A stretch of 64,000 nt of DNA, from assembly GCF_009720865.1 (NCBI RefSeq), contig NZ_WNLA01000024.1, positions 1-64,000 of the forward strand. Direction: 5' to 3'. The stretch is from Pseudoduganella ginsengisoli. GTDB lineage: Bacteria; Pseudomonadota; Gammaproteobacteria; Burkholderiales; Burkholderiaceae_D. Positions 23,779 to 32,401 of the stretch are shown here, one piece after another; within the stretch, counting starts at the first letter, position 1, and each line of letters opens with the position of its first letter. A program made the position numbers and the translations under genes. The notes under the pieces were generated by a model. The model was not told the DNA's origin and did no database searches. It worked only from the letters and a program-made list of their open reading frames with translations.

Positions 23779-25500
23779 CTATTCCAGGGATAAATAATCA
23801 ATGATCTTGCGCAGCAGCGGGTGGCCGAAATCCAGCCGCCCTTCGCCATCTTCGCGCAGCACACCGGACGCCACGGCCCGCCGCACGGCATCCGCCACGG
23901 CGTCCTGCGGTTCGCCCAGCATGGCGGCCACCTCGGCAGAAGTCGGCGGCAGGCTGCGGCGCGCTGCCACGCGCAACAGCTTGCGGTCCAGCCGCAGGCT
24001 GTCGAGCCGCGCAATCACGGTGACCAGCAGCGGCAGCGCCACGCCCACTTCGTGGCAATGGCGCGCCAGTTCGACGGCAAACAGCGGCACGCCCGCCGCA
24101 TCAGCCACGATTTGCTGTACCTGCACGGCCGGCATGCCCTGCGCTCCCGGCACCTGCAGCACCAGCGATTCGATTTCCTTGCCGCTCAACCGGCTCAGCG
24201 CCAGCCGGGCCACGGGCAATGCATCGGCGCCTTCCGCATGCGCAGCCAGCAGCGCCGCGGTTTCCGGCACATGGCGTCCGGACAGCACGACCAGCGCACC
24301 AGCCTGCGCTGCCGCGCGGCCCCGCTGGAGCACGGCCAGCCGTTGCTGCGGCGTCAGAAAATGGAAATCATCAACAATAACCGCCAGCGGCGCCCCCGGC
24401 ATGGCGCGCGAGCCATCGAACATGGCAATGATATGGGCGGCGGTATCGCGCTGCCCGGCATCTTGCTGCACGCTGTACACGACGCCATGGCCTTGCGCCT
24501 GGCGGCATTGCGCCAGCAGCGCCTTGCACAGCCGCGATTTGCCCATGCCGGTCTCGCCTTCCAGCAGCAGCACGCCGCCACGCCCATCGGCCGCATCGCG
24601 CAGGCAGCGTTCCAGCGTCTTTTGTTCCGTGACGCGGCCCACCAGCGGATAGGCCACGCGCTCGCCCTGCCAGTCCATGCCGGCCAGCGCGGCGAACGCC
24701 ACCGCGCCAGGCGCCTGGCCTGCGCCAAACAGGGCATCGCAGCGGATGCCTTGCGCCTGCATGACGTCCCATACAGGGCGGCCCAGCATCAATTGTCCGG
24801 CCTGCGCCTGCTCCTGCAATTCGCGCGCGCCTGCAATGGCCGTGCTGACAATGGCTTCACCGGACCAGCCGCCGTTGCGCAGCATGCTGGCCACGACAAT
24901 GCCGACCGTCAGCCCGCCGCGCATGGCGCCTGCCAGCGCCGGTGCGCCGGCATCAAATGCGGCAAAGACGCGCTGCGCGCAAGCGATCGCGCGCAGCAAA
25001 TCCCGTTCACCTACCTGGTGCAAGCCGAAAATCAAATCGCCGGCATTGCCGCGCCGCGCGACAAACACGGCATCCAGGTCGCAAGCCAGCGCCGCCAGGC
25101 TGTCGTGCAGGCGGCGCACGGCGGCATCGTCCGCATCGGCCGGCAAGCCCAGGCTCAGTACCACGCACGGACGGCGTTCCAGCATACCGGCGGCAGGGAC
25201 CGGCGTGGGCACAGGCTGCGCCGCCGGCAGGTCGCCATGGACTTGTGCTTCCGCGTGGCGCTGTTCCGCCAATTCCATGCCGCGCGACACCGCCATCGTG
25301 CGGTTGCGCACATTGAGACGCTTGAACAAGGTCACCACGTGCTGCTTGACGGTGCCGACGCCGATGCCCAATTCGCGGGCGATTTCCTTGTTGACTTTAC
25401 CGGCCCGCAGCAATTCCATGATTTGCTGCTGGCGCGGCGTCAGCTCCACATGGGCTGGCGCGGCGCCGGGATCACGCGGTTCGTGCGTGGCATCACTCAT
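23779..25500 (-). CDS. LuxR-HTH / cyclase-like / AAA ATPase regulator
   Basis: 573 residues from ATG 25500, which overlaps the tolC-like stop (ATGA); upstream in-frame codons are probably not translated. The LuxR-type HTH is at the N-terminus (20-68, LTPRQQQIMELLRAG ... GVGTVKQHVVTLFKRL), whereas MalT/LAL regulators carry it at the C-terminus. Residues 110-250 resemble a degenerate class-III nucleotide cyclase domain (FVARRGNAGDLIFGL, GGLTVGIVVASM). Residues 285-573 are an AAA/STAND-like ATPase with Walker A GETGMGKS (315-322) and Walker B LAVIVDDF (372-379). It probably controls this secretion operon. The signal is unknown. Confidence 0.78.
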   Translation of the reverse strand: MSDATHEPRDPGAAPAHVELTPRQQQIMELLRAGKVNKEIARELGIGVGTVKQHVVTLFKRLNVRNRTMAVSRGMELAEQRHAEAQVHGDLPAAQPVPTPVPAAGMLERRPCVVLSLGLPADADDAAVRRLHDSLAALACDLDAVFVARRGNAGDLIFGLHQVGERDLLRAIACAQRVFAAFDAGAPALAGAMRGGLTVGIVVASMLRNGGWSGEAIVSTAIAGARELQEQAQAGQLMLGRPVWDVMQAQGIRCDALFGAGQAPGAVAFAALAGMDWQGERVAYPLVGRVTEQKTLERCLRDAADGRGGVLLLEGETGMGKSRLCKALLAQCRQAQGHGVVYSVQQDAGQRDTAAHIIAMFDGSRAMPGAPLAVIVDDFHFLTPQQRLAVLQRGRAAAQAGALVVLSGRHVPETAALLAAHAEGADALPVARLALSRLSGKEIESLVLQVPGAQGMPAVQVQQIVADAAGVPLFAVELARHCHEVGVALPLLVTVIARLDSLRLDRKLLRVAARRSLPPTSAEVAAMLGEPQDAVADAVRRAVASGVLREDGEGRLDFGHPLLRKIIDYLSLE

Positions 25501-27485
25501 GGCAGCCGCGCCATACCGGCAGCGCGGCCGAACAGCGCCGGCTGGTGTGTCACAGGAGAAGGCGTGGCCGCAGGCGCAGGCGCCAGCACACCTTTCGGCG
25601 CCGTGCCGGGTGCAACGGCGCGGCAAGCGATATTTTGCTCGCGCAGGCGGGCGCACGCGATTTCCGCATCGGCCCCAGTGGCAAAGTGCGCGAGGAAAAC
25701 CCGCAAACCCGCGCCATCCCGCTCAGGCTTGCGCGCCGCCACGGTGCGCTGCGCCATCAAGTCGGGGAAACGCAACTGCAAATCGCGCCACGCTGCAGCG
25801 ACGGCCGTACTGTCGGTGGCGCCGGCCAGTTCCAGCTGCCAGCCGCTGCCGGCTTGCGCAGCGGGTGCAGCGTCATTGGCTTGCGCAGGCCCCAGCGCAA
25901 CGTCAGTCACGACGCGGCCCGTGTCGTCCGGCGCCGCCGGGCGCTTGCCCTTGCCGGGCAACGGATCGCCGCCAGCCGTGCCGCCGCCCAGTGCGGTAAA
26001 CAAGTTGATCAGCGCTCGGTAGCGCTGCAAGTCGATATTGTGCTGCTCATCGAGCATGCGGTGATACGTGCGCTCCGTATCGAGCAGCAGCAAATGGTCG
26101 ATACCGCCCGCCTGGTACGATTCGCGGCTGTAATCCCATGCCCGCTTGGCTGCCTGCGCCGCTTCGCGCTGCGCATTGAGGCGCGCGCGGCCCAGCCGGA
26201 TGCCGTTCAATGCGTCATCGACTTCGCGCACGGCGCCATAAATCACGCGCGCATACGTTTCCACCATTTCCTGGTGCACGGACGTGGCCACGTCCACGTC
26301 GCGGTTGCGGCGGCCATGGTCAAAAATCGTGGCGGACAAATTGCCGACGACATTCCAGAACAGCGTCTCGGGACGGAACAGGCGCGACATGAACTCACTG
26401 CCATACCCGGCCTGCGCGGATAAATCCAGCGGCGGCAGCAAGCGGGTGCGCGCGATATCGATATCCGCATCGGCCGCCAGCAGGCGGGCTTCCATCACGC
26501 GCACATCGGGGCGGCGCAACAGCAGCGCGGACGGTACGCCCGGCAGCACGGCCGGGAAAGACAATGCCGCCACACCCTGCCCTTTCAATTGCAGCGAGCC
26601 TGGCGCGACGCCCAGCAGCACGGCCAGATTGTTCAGCGCTTCATCGCGCTGCTGTTCCAGCGCGGGTATCGTGGCTTTGACGGAATAGACGGCGGCACGC
26701 TGCTGTTCCATGTCGATCAGCGTGGCGTCGCCCTTGTCGAGCCGCGCTTCCACAGCCGCCAGCATGCCGGATACGGCGACGTCCGTTTCAATCGCCACAC
26801 GCAGCCGGTCATTGAACGACAGGTAGTCGAGATAGCCGGCCACCACATTGGCCACCACGTTGCGCTGCACGTCATCGCGCTGGAACATGGCGCGGCGTTC
26901 CTGCAATTCCGTGGATTCGTAAATGGATTGCCGCTCGCCCCAGATATCGAGCCGGAAGTCAGTCCGCACGCCCACCTGATTCACGCTACGGGCCGGCGTG
27001 CGCGAACTGGTCACACCACCGCCAATCTCGCCCTCTGCCGCCTCGCGCCGCCGCTGCACGGAGCCCGTCACCACCGGCAGCTGGTCCGACACCGCTTGCG
27101 ACGTGCGCGCACGGGCTTGCTGAACGCGCAGCGCGGCAATTTTCAGCTCGGCATTGCCTTCCAGCGCTTGCTTGACCAGGCTGTCCAGCTCAGCGCTGCC
27201 CAGCAGGCGCCACCACTCTGGCAATACCTGGTCCAGCCGGGCGCTCGCCGCGGCCGGTGCGGCCCCTCCAGCCGTGGCTGCGGTTTGGGCCGCAGCAGCG
27301 CCGGACGACGCTTTCTGGAACGTGGCAGGGACAGGGACTACAGGAACATCGTACTGGGAACGCTTAGCCGCGCAGCCAGCCAGAAACACACCGACCAATG
27401 CGGCGGCCATTCCGCGGCCCAGGTTGTAACAATGCAATGCAGTGGGCAGTCGCCTGACACTGCGCCGTTGGGGAGTTCGTGACAT
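25497..27485 (-). CDS. TolC/NodT-like outer-membrane lipoprotein with C-terminal SPOR-like domain
   Basis: 662 residues. The signal peptide ends in the lipobox LAGC (Cys38), then a NodT/RND-type outer-membrane factor body follows with two OEP repeats (LPEWWRLLGSAELDSLVKQAL ..., LLRRPDVRVMEARLLAADADI). It is unusually long. The last 110 residues (GSGWQLELAGATDSTAVAAAW ... FLAHFATGADAEIACARLREQNI) look like a SPOR domain, which in other proteins binds denuded septal peptidoglycan. It is the first gene of the minus-strand secretion operon and would be the exit duct. The SPOR-like tail may fix the machine to division sites or the sacculus (inference). Confidence 0.82.
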   Translation of the reverse strand: MSRTPQRRSVRRLPTALHCYNLGRGMAAALVGVFLAGCAAKRSQYDVPVVPVPATFQKASSGAAAAQTAATAGGAAPAAASARLDQVLPEWWRLLGSAELDSLVKQALEGNAELKIAALRVQQARARTSQAVSDQLPVVTGSVQRRREAAEGEIGGGVTSSRTPARSVNQVGVRTDFRLDIWGERQSIYESTELQERRAMFQRDDVQRNVVANVVAGYLDYLSFNDRLRVAIETDVAVSGMLAAVEARLDKGDATLIDMEQQRAAVYSVKATIPALEQQRDEALNNLAVLLGVAPGSLQLKGQGVAALSFPAVLPGVPSALLLRRPDVRVMEARLLAADADIDIARTRLLPPLDLSAQAGYGSEFMSRLFRPETLFWNVVGNLSATIFDHGRRNRDVDVATSVHQEMVETYARVIYGAVREVDDALNGIRLGRARLNAQREAAQAAKRAWDYSRESYQAGGIDHLLLLDTERTYHRMLDEQHNIDLQRYRALINLFTALGGGTAGGDPLPGKGKRPAAPDDTGRVVTDVALGPAQANDAAPAAQAGSGWQLELAGATDSTAVAAAWRDLQLRFPDLMAQRTVAARKPERDGAGLRVFLAHFATGADAEIACARLREQNIACRAVAPGTAPKGVLAPAPAATPSPVTHQPALFGRAAGMARLP

Positions 27486-27677
27486 GGAAACCAGAGTTGG
27501 CTATGAACTCGCACAGTAGCATAGTCATAGACACGCCTCAATAAATGTTGAGTAAGGCACAACGTTTATTGTCCAATACAGTGGTATATATTTCGCTTAC
27601 GCCACGCACGCCAACGCAAAGCTGTCTTTTTTACACTTTCTGTACAATGATCTGGTATACGTTTTTTCCCGAATACC
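27486..27677. promoter_or_regulatory. Divergent promoter region between secretion and polysaccharide loci
   Basis: 192 bases separate the divergent ATGs. CTCAA-TAAATG-TTGAG (27537-27552) is a small inverted repeat that could be an operator for the minus-strand operon. TACAAT (27643-27648) is a -10-like box 30 bases ahead of the receiver gene, but I see no good -35 element. Shared control of the two loci is plausible from this layout only. Confidence 0.35.
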
Positions 27678-28070
27678 ATGACTGAAGACGCCAGCAAGCC
27701 ATTTATTCTCGTCGTCGAGGATGATGAACACATCAGCCAGATTTTGAAATTCATGCTGGAACGGCAAGGCTACCGGGTGCAACTGGCTGCCGATGGCATG
27801 GCTGCGCGCGACGCCGTGGAGCAGGCGGCCGAATTGCCGGCCCTGGTACTGCTCGATGTCATGCTGCCTTACCTCGATGGTTTTGAAGTCATCGGTATCA
27901 TCCGCGCCCTGCCAGCGTGGAAGCAGGTGCCGGTCGTGATGCTGACCGCCAAGACCACAGAACGCGATATCGTGCGCGCGCTCGATGCGGGCGCCAACGA
28001 TTACGTCGTCAAGCCATTCCAGCCTGCTGAATTGCTGGCCCGCGTACGCCGCTACCTGCGCCAGCCCTGA
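27678..28070 (+). CDS. Single-domain response regulator
   Basis: A 130-residue CheY-like receiver with no output domain. Acidic pocket D15/D16, phosphoacceptor D60 (LLDVMLP), T90 (MLTAK) and K112 (VVKPF) are all present, so it should be phosphorylatable. It heads a four-gene plus-strand set, with the HEAT-repeat gene starting two bases after its stop. The likely kinase is the convergent histidine kinase at 32325-34670. It may work by protein contact with the membrane HEAT protein or the synthase. Confidence 0.88.
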   Translation: MTEDASKPFILVVEDDEHISQILKFMLERQGYRVQLAADGMAARDAVEQAAELPALVLLDVMLPYLDGFEVIGIIRALPAWKQVPVVMLTAKTTERDIVRALDAGANDYVVKPFQPAELLARVRRYLRQP

Positions 28071-28071
28071 C

Positions 28072-29145
28072 ATGGCGCTGCTGCTGCCTGCCCAGCTCTT
28101 TGGCCGGCTTGCCGATCCCATTTTGCTGGCTGCCGCGTGGACCGGCACCGGCGCGCTGGCCCTGACGCTGGTCATCGGCCTATACATCATCGTGCTGCGC
28201 GACGACTTGCGGCGGCGGCGGCGTCAGGAACAGCGCGTGATTGCTGTGTGGCGGCCATTGCTGAACGCGGCGCTGGCCGGCGAACCGCCAGCCTCACTGC
28301 CCGCACTGGCCGCAGCCGACCGCCTGACCTTTTTAAAACTGTGGGTGCGGCTGCACCAGTCCGTGCGGGGCGATGCCAGCTCGGGGCTGAACCAGGTGGG
28401 CGCCGCACTCCATTGCGGCGCCATCGCCCGCAGCCTGCTGAACTCCGGCCAGCGCGCCCGCAAGCTGCTGGGCATCCTGGCGCTGGGCCATTTGCGCGAC
28501 CGCAGCGCGTGGGACAGCCTGGCGCGGGAAGCTGCAGGTGAAGACGCGGCCACGTCCGTCCATGCATTGTGGGCGCTGGTGCAAATCGATCCGGCCGCAG
28601 CGGCCCGCGAAATGGCGCCGCTGCTGTTGCGGCGCGATGACTGGGCGTTGTCGCAAGTGGCGAAAATCCTGCACGACGCCCACGCGCACTGGACACCGGT
28701 GCTGGTGGCCGCCATTCCGCAGTTGCCGCAGGAGCGCCTGCCATCCGCATTGCGCCTGCTGGAAGGCTTGCGCGCCACGCTGCCCGCTCAAGTGCTGCAA
28801 GGCTTGCTGCGTGGCGGTTCGGTCGATGTACTGATTGCCGTGCTGCGTATGGCTGCCGTACCGGATATGCTGGACCTGGTCCGCAGCCATATCAGCCACG
28901 AAGACTGGCGCGTGCGGCTGCAGGCGGCGCGTGCGCTGGGCCATATCGGCGACGCATCCGATGTACCGCGCTTGCAGGGCATGCTGTGCGATTCGCAATG
29001 GTGGGTGCGCTACCGCGCCGCGCAGGCGCTGGCATCGCTGCCTTTCCTGACCCAGGCCGATATCCAGGCCGTGTGCGAAGGCGCCGACCGCTTTGGCGCC
29101 GACATGATGCGCCAGGTGCTGGCGGAAGCCCAACTGGCCACCTGA
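28072..29145 (+). CDS. Membrane-anchored HEAT-repeat protein
   Basis: 357 residues. One membrane segment near the N-terminus (about 16-40, PILLAAAWTGTGALALTLVIGLYII) is followed by a basic stop-transfer stretch (DDLRRRRRQEQR). The rest is a chain of alpha-helical HEAT-like repeats, clearest in RKLLGILALGHLRDRSAWDSL and WRVRLQAARALGHIGDASDVPRLQ. Such scaffolds mediate protein contacts. It lies between a receiver and a polysaccharide synthase, so a role in signalling to or assembling the synthase is inferred. ATG 28072 is preferred over an upstream frame overlapping the receiver. Confidence 0.75.
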   Translation: MALLLPAQLFGRLADPILLAAAWTGTGALALTLVIGLYIIVLRDDLRRRRRQEQRVIAVWRPLLNAALAGEPPASLPALAAADRLTFLKLWVRLHQSVRGDASSGLNQVGAALHCGAIARSLLNSGQRARKLLGILALGHLRDRSAWDSLAREAAGEDAATSVHALWALVQIDPAAAAREMAPLLLRRDDWALSQVAKILHDAHAHWTPVLVAAIPQLPQERLPSALRLLEGLRATLPAQVLQGLLRGGSVDVLIAVLRMAAVPDMLDLVRSHISHEDWRVRLQAARALGHIGDASDVPRLQGMLCDSQWWVRYRAAQALASLPFLTQADIQAVCEGADRFGADMMRQVLAEAQLAT

Positions 29146-29157
29146 ACGGAGAATTGC

Positions 29158-30564
29158 ATGCTGCACCTGGCGATCGACTTTTTCACGCACTTCGTCATCA
29201 TTTACTTCATCCTCCTGAACGGCGGCTACCTGATGCTGAACCTGCTGTCAGTGGTGGCGCTGTACCGCCGCAGCCAGGAAGATATCCTTGACGATTTGCC
29301 GCAAGTGTATTCGTCGCTGGAGCCCCCTATCAGCCTGCTGGTGCCGGCGTATAACGAAGAAGCCACGATTGCCGCATCCGTACGCTCGATGCTGCAACTG
29401 TCATATGCGGAACTGGAAATCATCGTCATCAACGATGGTTCCAAAGACGATACGCTGGCCGTGCTGCAAAAGGAATTTGCGCTGGAACCCTTCCCGGAAG
29501 CGTACCGCGTACAGCTGGAAACCAAGCCGGTGCGGGCGATTTACCGCTCCACCCGCTACCCCAATTTGCGCGTCATCGACAAGGTTAATGGCGGCAAGGC
29601 CGATTCGCTGAACGCGGGCATCAATGCGTCGCGCTATCCGCTGTTTTGCGGTGTCGATGCGGACTCCATCTTGCAGCGCGACGCCTTGCACCGGCTGGTG
29701 CGCCCTTTCCTCAATGACGCCACCGTCGTGGCTTCCGGCGGCACCGTGCGCGTGGCCAACGGCTGCGAAGTCAAAGGCGGCTTTTTAACGCGCATCGGTT
29801 TGCCCCGCAATATCTGGGCATTGTTCCAGGTGGTCGAATACTTGCGCGCCTTCCTGTTCGGGCGGCTGGGCTGGTCCACTGTCAACGGCATGCTGATTAT
29901 TTCCGGCGCCTTCGGCTTGTTCCGCAAGGATGCGGTCGTACTGGCAGGCGGCTACCGTCCGAAAACCATCGGAGAAGACATGGAGCTGGTGGTGCGCATG
30001 CACCGGCAATTGCGCGACCGAGGCGTCCCATACCGTGTGCAATTCGTGCCCGACCCCGTGTGCTGGACGGAAGCGCCGGAAGACCATGCAACGCTGCGCA
30101 ACCAGCGCATCCGCTGGCAACGGGGTTTGTCAGAAAGCCTCGCAGCCAACTGGGGCTTGATGTTCAACCGTAACGGCGGCGTACCGGGCTGGCTGGCCTT
30201 TCCATTCATGATGCTGTTCGAGTGGCTGGGACCGCTGGTGGAACTGGGCGGCTACGTGTTCATGGCTGTCGCATTCTGGTTTGGCTGGATTTCATGGCAG
30301 GCATTTGCCATTTTCCTGTTTGTCGCAATCGGACTGGGCGTGCTGCTGTCCGCATCGGGCCTGATGCTGGAAGAAATGTCGTTCCATATCTATCCCCGCA
30401 TGCGCCAGCTGGGCATATTGGCGCTGGTGGTGATCGCGGAAAACTTCGGCTACCGCCAGTTGAACAGCTGGTGGCGGCTGGTGGGGCTGTGGCGCTGGGC
30501 CACGCAGCGCGAATCCACGTGGGGCGCCATGACGCGCAAGGGTAACTGGCAAAGCAAGGCGTGA
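29158..30564 (+). CDS. Processive family-2 glycosyltransferase (polysaccharide synthase)
   Basis: A 468-residue inner-membrane GT2 with GGAGA ahead of the ATG. It has an N-terminal membrane helix (10-35), a cytosolic catalytic domain and three to four C-terminal membrane helices (345-445). The BcsA/PgaC/HasA signature is complete: D93 (INDGSKD), DAD 167-169, ED 273-274 and QRIRW 316-320. It would polymerise a beta-linked sugar and translocate it. There is no PilZ domain, so control probably comes from the neighbouring receiver/HEAT pair. The identity of the polymer cannot be read from the sequence. Confidence 0.85.
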   Translation: MLHLAIDFFTHFVIIYFILLNGGYLMLNLLSVVALYRRSQEDILDDLPQVYSSLEPPISLLVPAYNEEATIAASVRSMLQLSYAELEIIVINDGSKDDTLAVLQKEFALEPFPEAYRVQLETKPVRAIYRSTRYPNLRVIDKVNGGKADSLNAGINASRYPLFCGVDADSILQRDALHRLVRPFLNDATVVASGGTVRVANGCEVKGGFLTRIGLPRNIWALFQVVEYLRAFLFGRLGWSTVNGMLIISGAFGLFRKDAVVLAGGYRPKTIGEDMELVVRMHRQLRDRGVPYRVQFVPDPVCWTEAPEDHATLRNQRIRWQRGLSESLAANWGLMFNRNGGVPGWLAFPFMMLFEWLGPLVELGGYVFMAVAFWFGWISWQAFAIFLFVAIGLGVLLSASGLMLEEMSFHIYPRMRQLGILALVVIAENFGYRQLNSWWRLVGLWRWATQRESTWGAMTRKGNWQSKA

Positions 30565-30565
30565 C

Positions 30566-32401
30566 ATGGGGAATGCGCGTGGGCTGCCCTTTGCAGCAGT
30601 TATCGGGTCTGCCGCACTGTTGGCGGCGCCTTCCCTAATGGCTGCGCCGCAAGCATGGCTGCAGGTTTGCCCGGCCGATACGCCAATGACGCCCAATGCG
30701 CCGCACGACACTGCGCCATGGTTCCCGCTGTCGCTGCCGGACAGCCCTGCATTACATCTGCGCGCAGGTCCGCAACTGCCCAATTGCCGGGGCGTCGCCC
30801 TGCCCGTCCCGCCGGAACAGATCGCCGCCGTGCGCACCGCCACTCCGTCCGACCGCGTCGCCGACGCGCGCACCGTCTTGATTTACCGCCCTGAACCGGC
30901 GACACCGGCTTTCGGCTCCGTGGAAACCATCTTGCCACCCGCCGTGCCTGACGCAGCAGCCGCGCGCACTGCCGCGCCCCTGCGCAGCAATTTCGCCGGG
31001 CAATTGCAATGGCGGTCCTACGGCGTGGAAGAACGGGTGCAGGCGCACATTGCAGACGGCCGCCTTGCCGTGCAATGCCGCGGCGGCGCCAAGCCGGCCG
31101 GGGTGCTGCTGTCCGCACCATGGACCATGCCGCAAGCGGCACTGGCGCTGGCCGTGCAATACCGGGCTGACGGCGCATTTGCCCTGTCGCTGGCCGATGA
31201 TGCGGCATCCCACGATGAGCGGTCGATGCCCCTGGGCCAACTGGGGCCGGCAGCCGGCGCAGCGCTGCTGCCTTTGCCGGCTTCCGGCTGGGACCCTGCG
31301 CACTGGCGGCACTTTGTATTGGCCTGCCCGGACAGCGCCGCCACCCTCGCCATCGACAGCCTGCAATTGCAACTGCGGCCGTCCGCCGCCCTCGCGCCGG
31401 CCCGCGCCACGTGGATCTGGCGTTCGAAAGAATGGCTCAGCGATCCCGCCAAAGTGCTGGCCAAGGCACGCCGCCACGGCATGCGCACGCTGTTCATCAC
31501 CGTACCCACGCAAGGCGCCACGGTACCGCAATCCGGACGGCTGGCGGCTTTTGCCAAAAAAGCCGCCGCCGCCGGCATCGCGCTGTGGGCAGTCGAAGGC
31601 GACCCGCACATGGCGCTGCCGGATCACCACGCCGCCACCACCGGCCGGCTCCGCGCATTCGCCGCCTATAACCGCAAGGTGGAACCCGCCGCCCGCCTGC
31701 ACGGCGTGCAATTCGACATCGAGCCTTACCTGATCGACGGTTATGGCACGGCCAGCGCCCGCTTCGACCACGGCTATGCGCAATTGCTGGCGCAACTGCG
31801 GGCCGCAGCGCAAGGCATGCCGCTGGATTTTGTCGTGCCATTCTGGTGGCGCAGCAAGGACACGCTGCTCGATGCGCTGGCGCATGCCGCGTCCATCGTG
31901 ACCGTGATGGATTACCGCACGGATGAAGAACAGATCCGCAGCTTTGCCGAGCCGTTCCTCGACTGGGGCGTGCGCCACCGCGTGGACGTGCGCATTGCCC
32001 TGGAATCGGGCGCCATCGGACCGGAACGGCAGCACCGCTACGTGCGCGCCGGCGGCGAACCAGCGGAGCTGTGGGCGATTCCATTGATGCCGCAGGATTC
32101 CGGACTGGCGGCGCCGCTCGATGTGCTGGTTTTGCTCAAGCAGCCGCAAACAGGCTTGCCGGGCATGGCGTTCCGCTACAGCGGCAACCGTTTGCTCGAT
32201 GGTTCCGCCACCACCTTCCAGCGCCAGCCGGAACGCTTGCGGGCGCTGCTGCCGCGGCTGGAACAGGATTTTTCAGCGTGGCCGTCATTTGCGGGCATGG
32301 CCGTGCATGAACCGTGGGACGCCGTTACAGCTCCGGTACCGGATCCTGTGCAAGATCCGGCGCAGCGGCAGCCGACCCTACCGCCTTCAAGCGCACGCTG
32401 A
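30566..32401 (+). CDS. Secreted TIM-barrel-like protein, possible glycoside hydrolase
   Basis: 611 residues starting one base after the synthase stop. It has a signal peptide (about 1-27, ending SLMAAP). The C-terminal half has a barrel-like pattern: MRTLFITVP, GIALWAVEGD, LHGVQFDIEPYL with an Asp-x-Glu at a strand end, DFVVPFWW, ASIVTVMDYRT and VRIALESG. These are typical positions of catalytic carboxylates in TIM-barrel glycosidases. I cannot name a family. Its place behind a GT2 synthase suggests trimming or release of the exported polysaccharide. The 3' end overlaps the convergent kinase gene by 77 bases. Confidence 0.6.
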   Translation: MGNARGLPFAAVIGSAALLAAPSLMAAPQAWLQVCPADTPMTPNAPHDTAPWFPLSLPDSPALHLRAGPQLPNCRGVALPVPPEQIAAVRTATPSDRVADARTVLIYRPEPATPAFGSVETILPPAVPDAAAARTAAPLRSNFAGQLQWRSYGVEERVQAHIADGRLAVQCRGGAKPAGVLLSAPWTMPQAALALAVQYRADGAFALSLADDAASHDERSMPLGQLGPAAGAALLPLPASGWDPAHWRHFVLACPDSAATLAIDSLQLQLRPSAALAPARATWIWRSKEWLSDPAKVLAKARRHGMRTLFITVPTQGATVPQSGRLAAFAKKAAAAGIALWAVEGDPHMALPDHHAATTGRLRAFAAYNRKVEPAARLHGVQFDIEPYLIDGYGTASARFDHGYAQLLAQLRAAAQGMPLDFVVPFWWRSKDTLLDALAHAASIVTVMDYRTDEEQIRSFAEPFLDWGVRHRVDVRIALESGAIGPERQHRYVRAGGEPAELWAIPLMPQDSGLAAPLDVLVLLKQPQTGLPGMAFRYSGNRLLDGSATTFQRQPERLRALLPRLEQDFSAWPSFAGMAVHEPWDAVTAPVPDPVQDPAQRQPTLPPSSAR

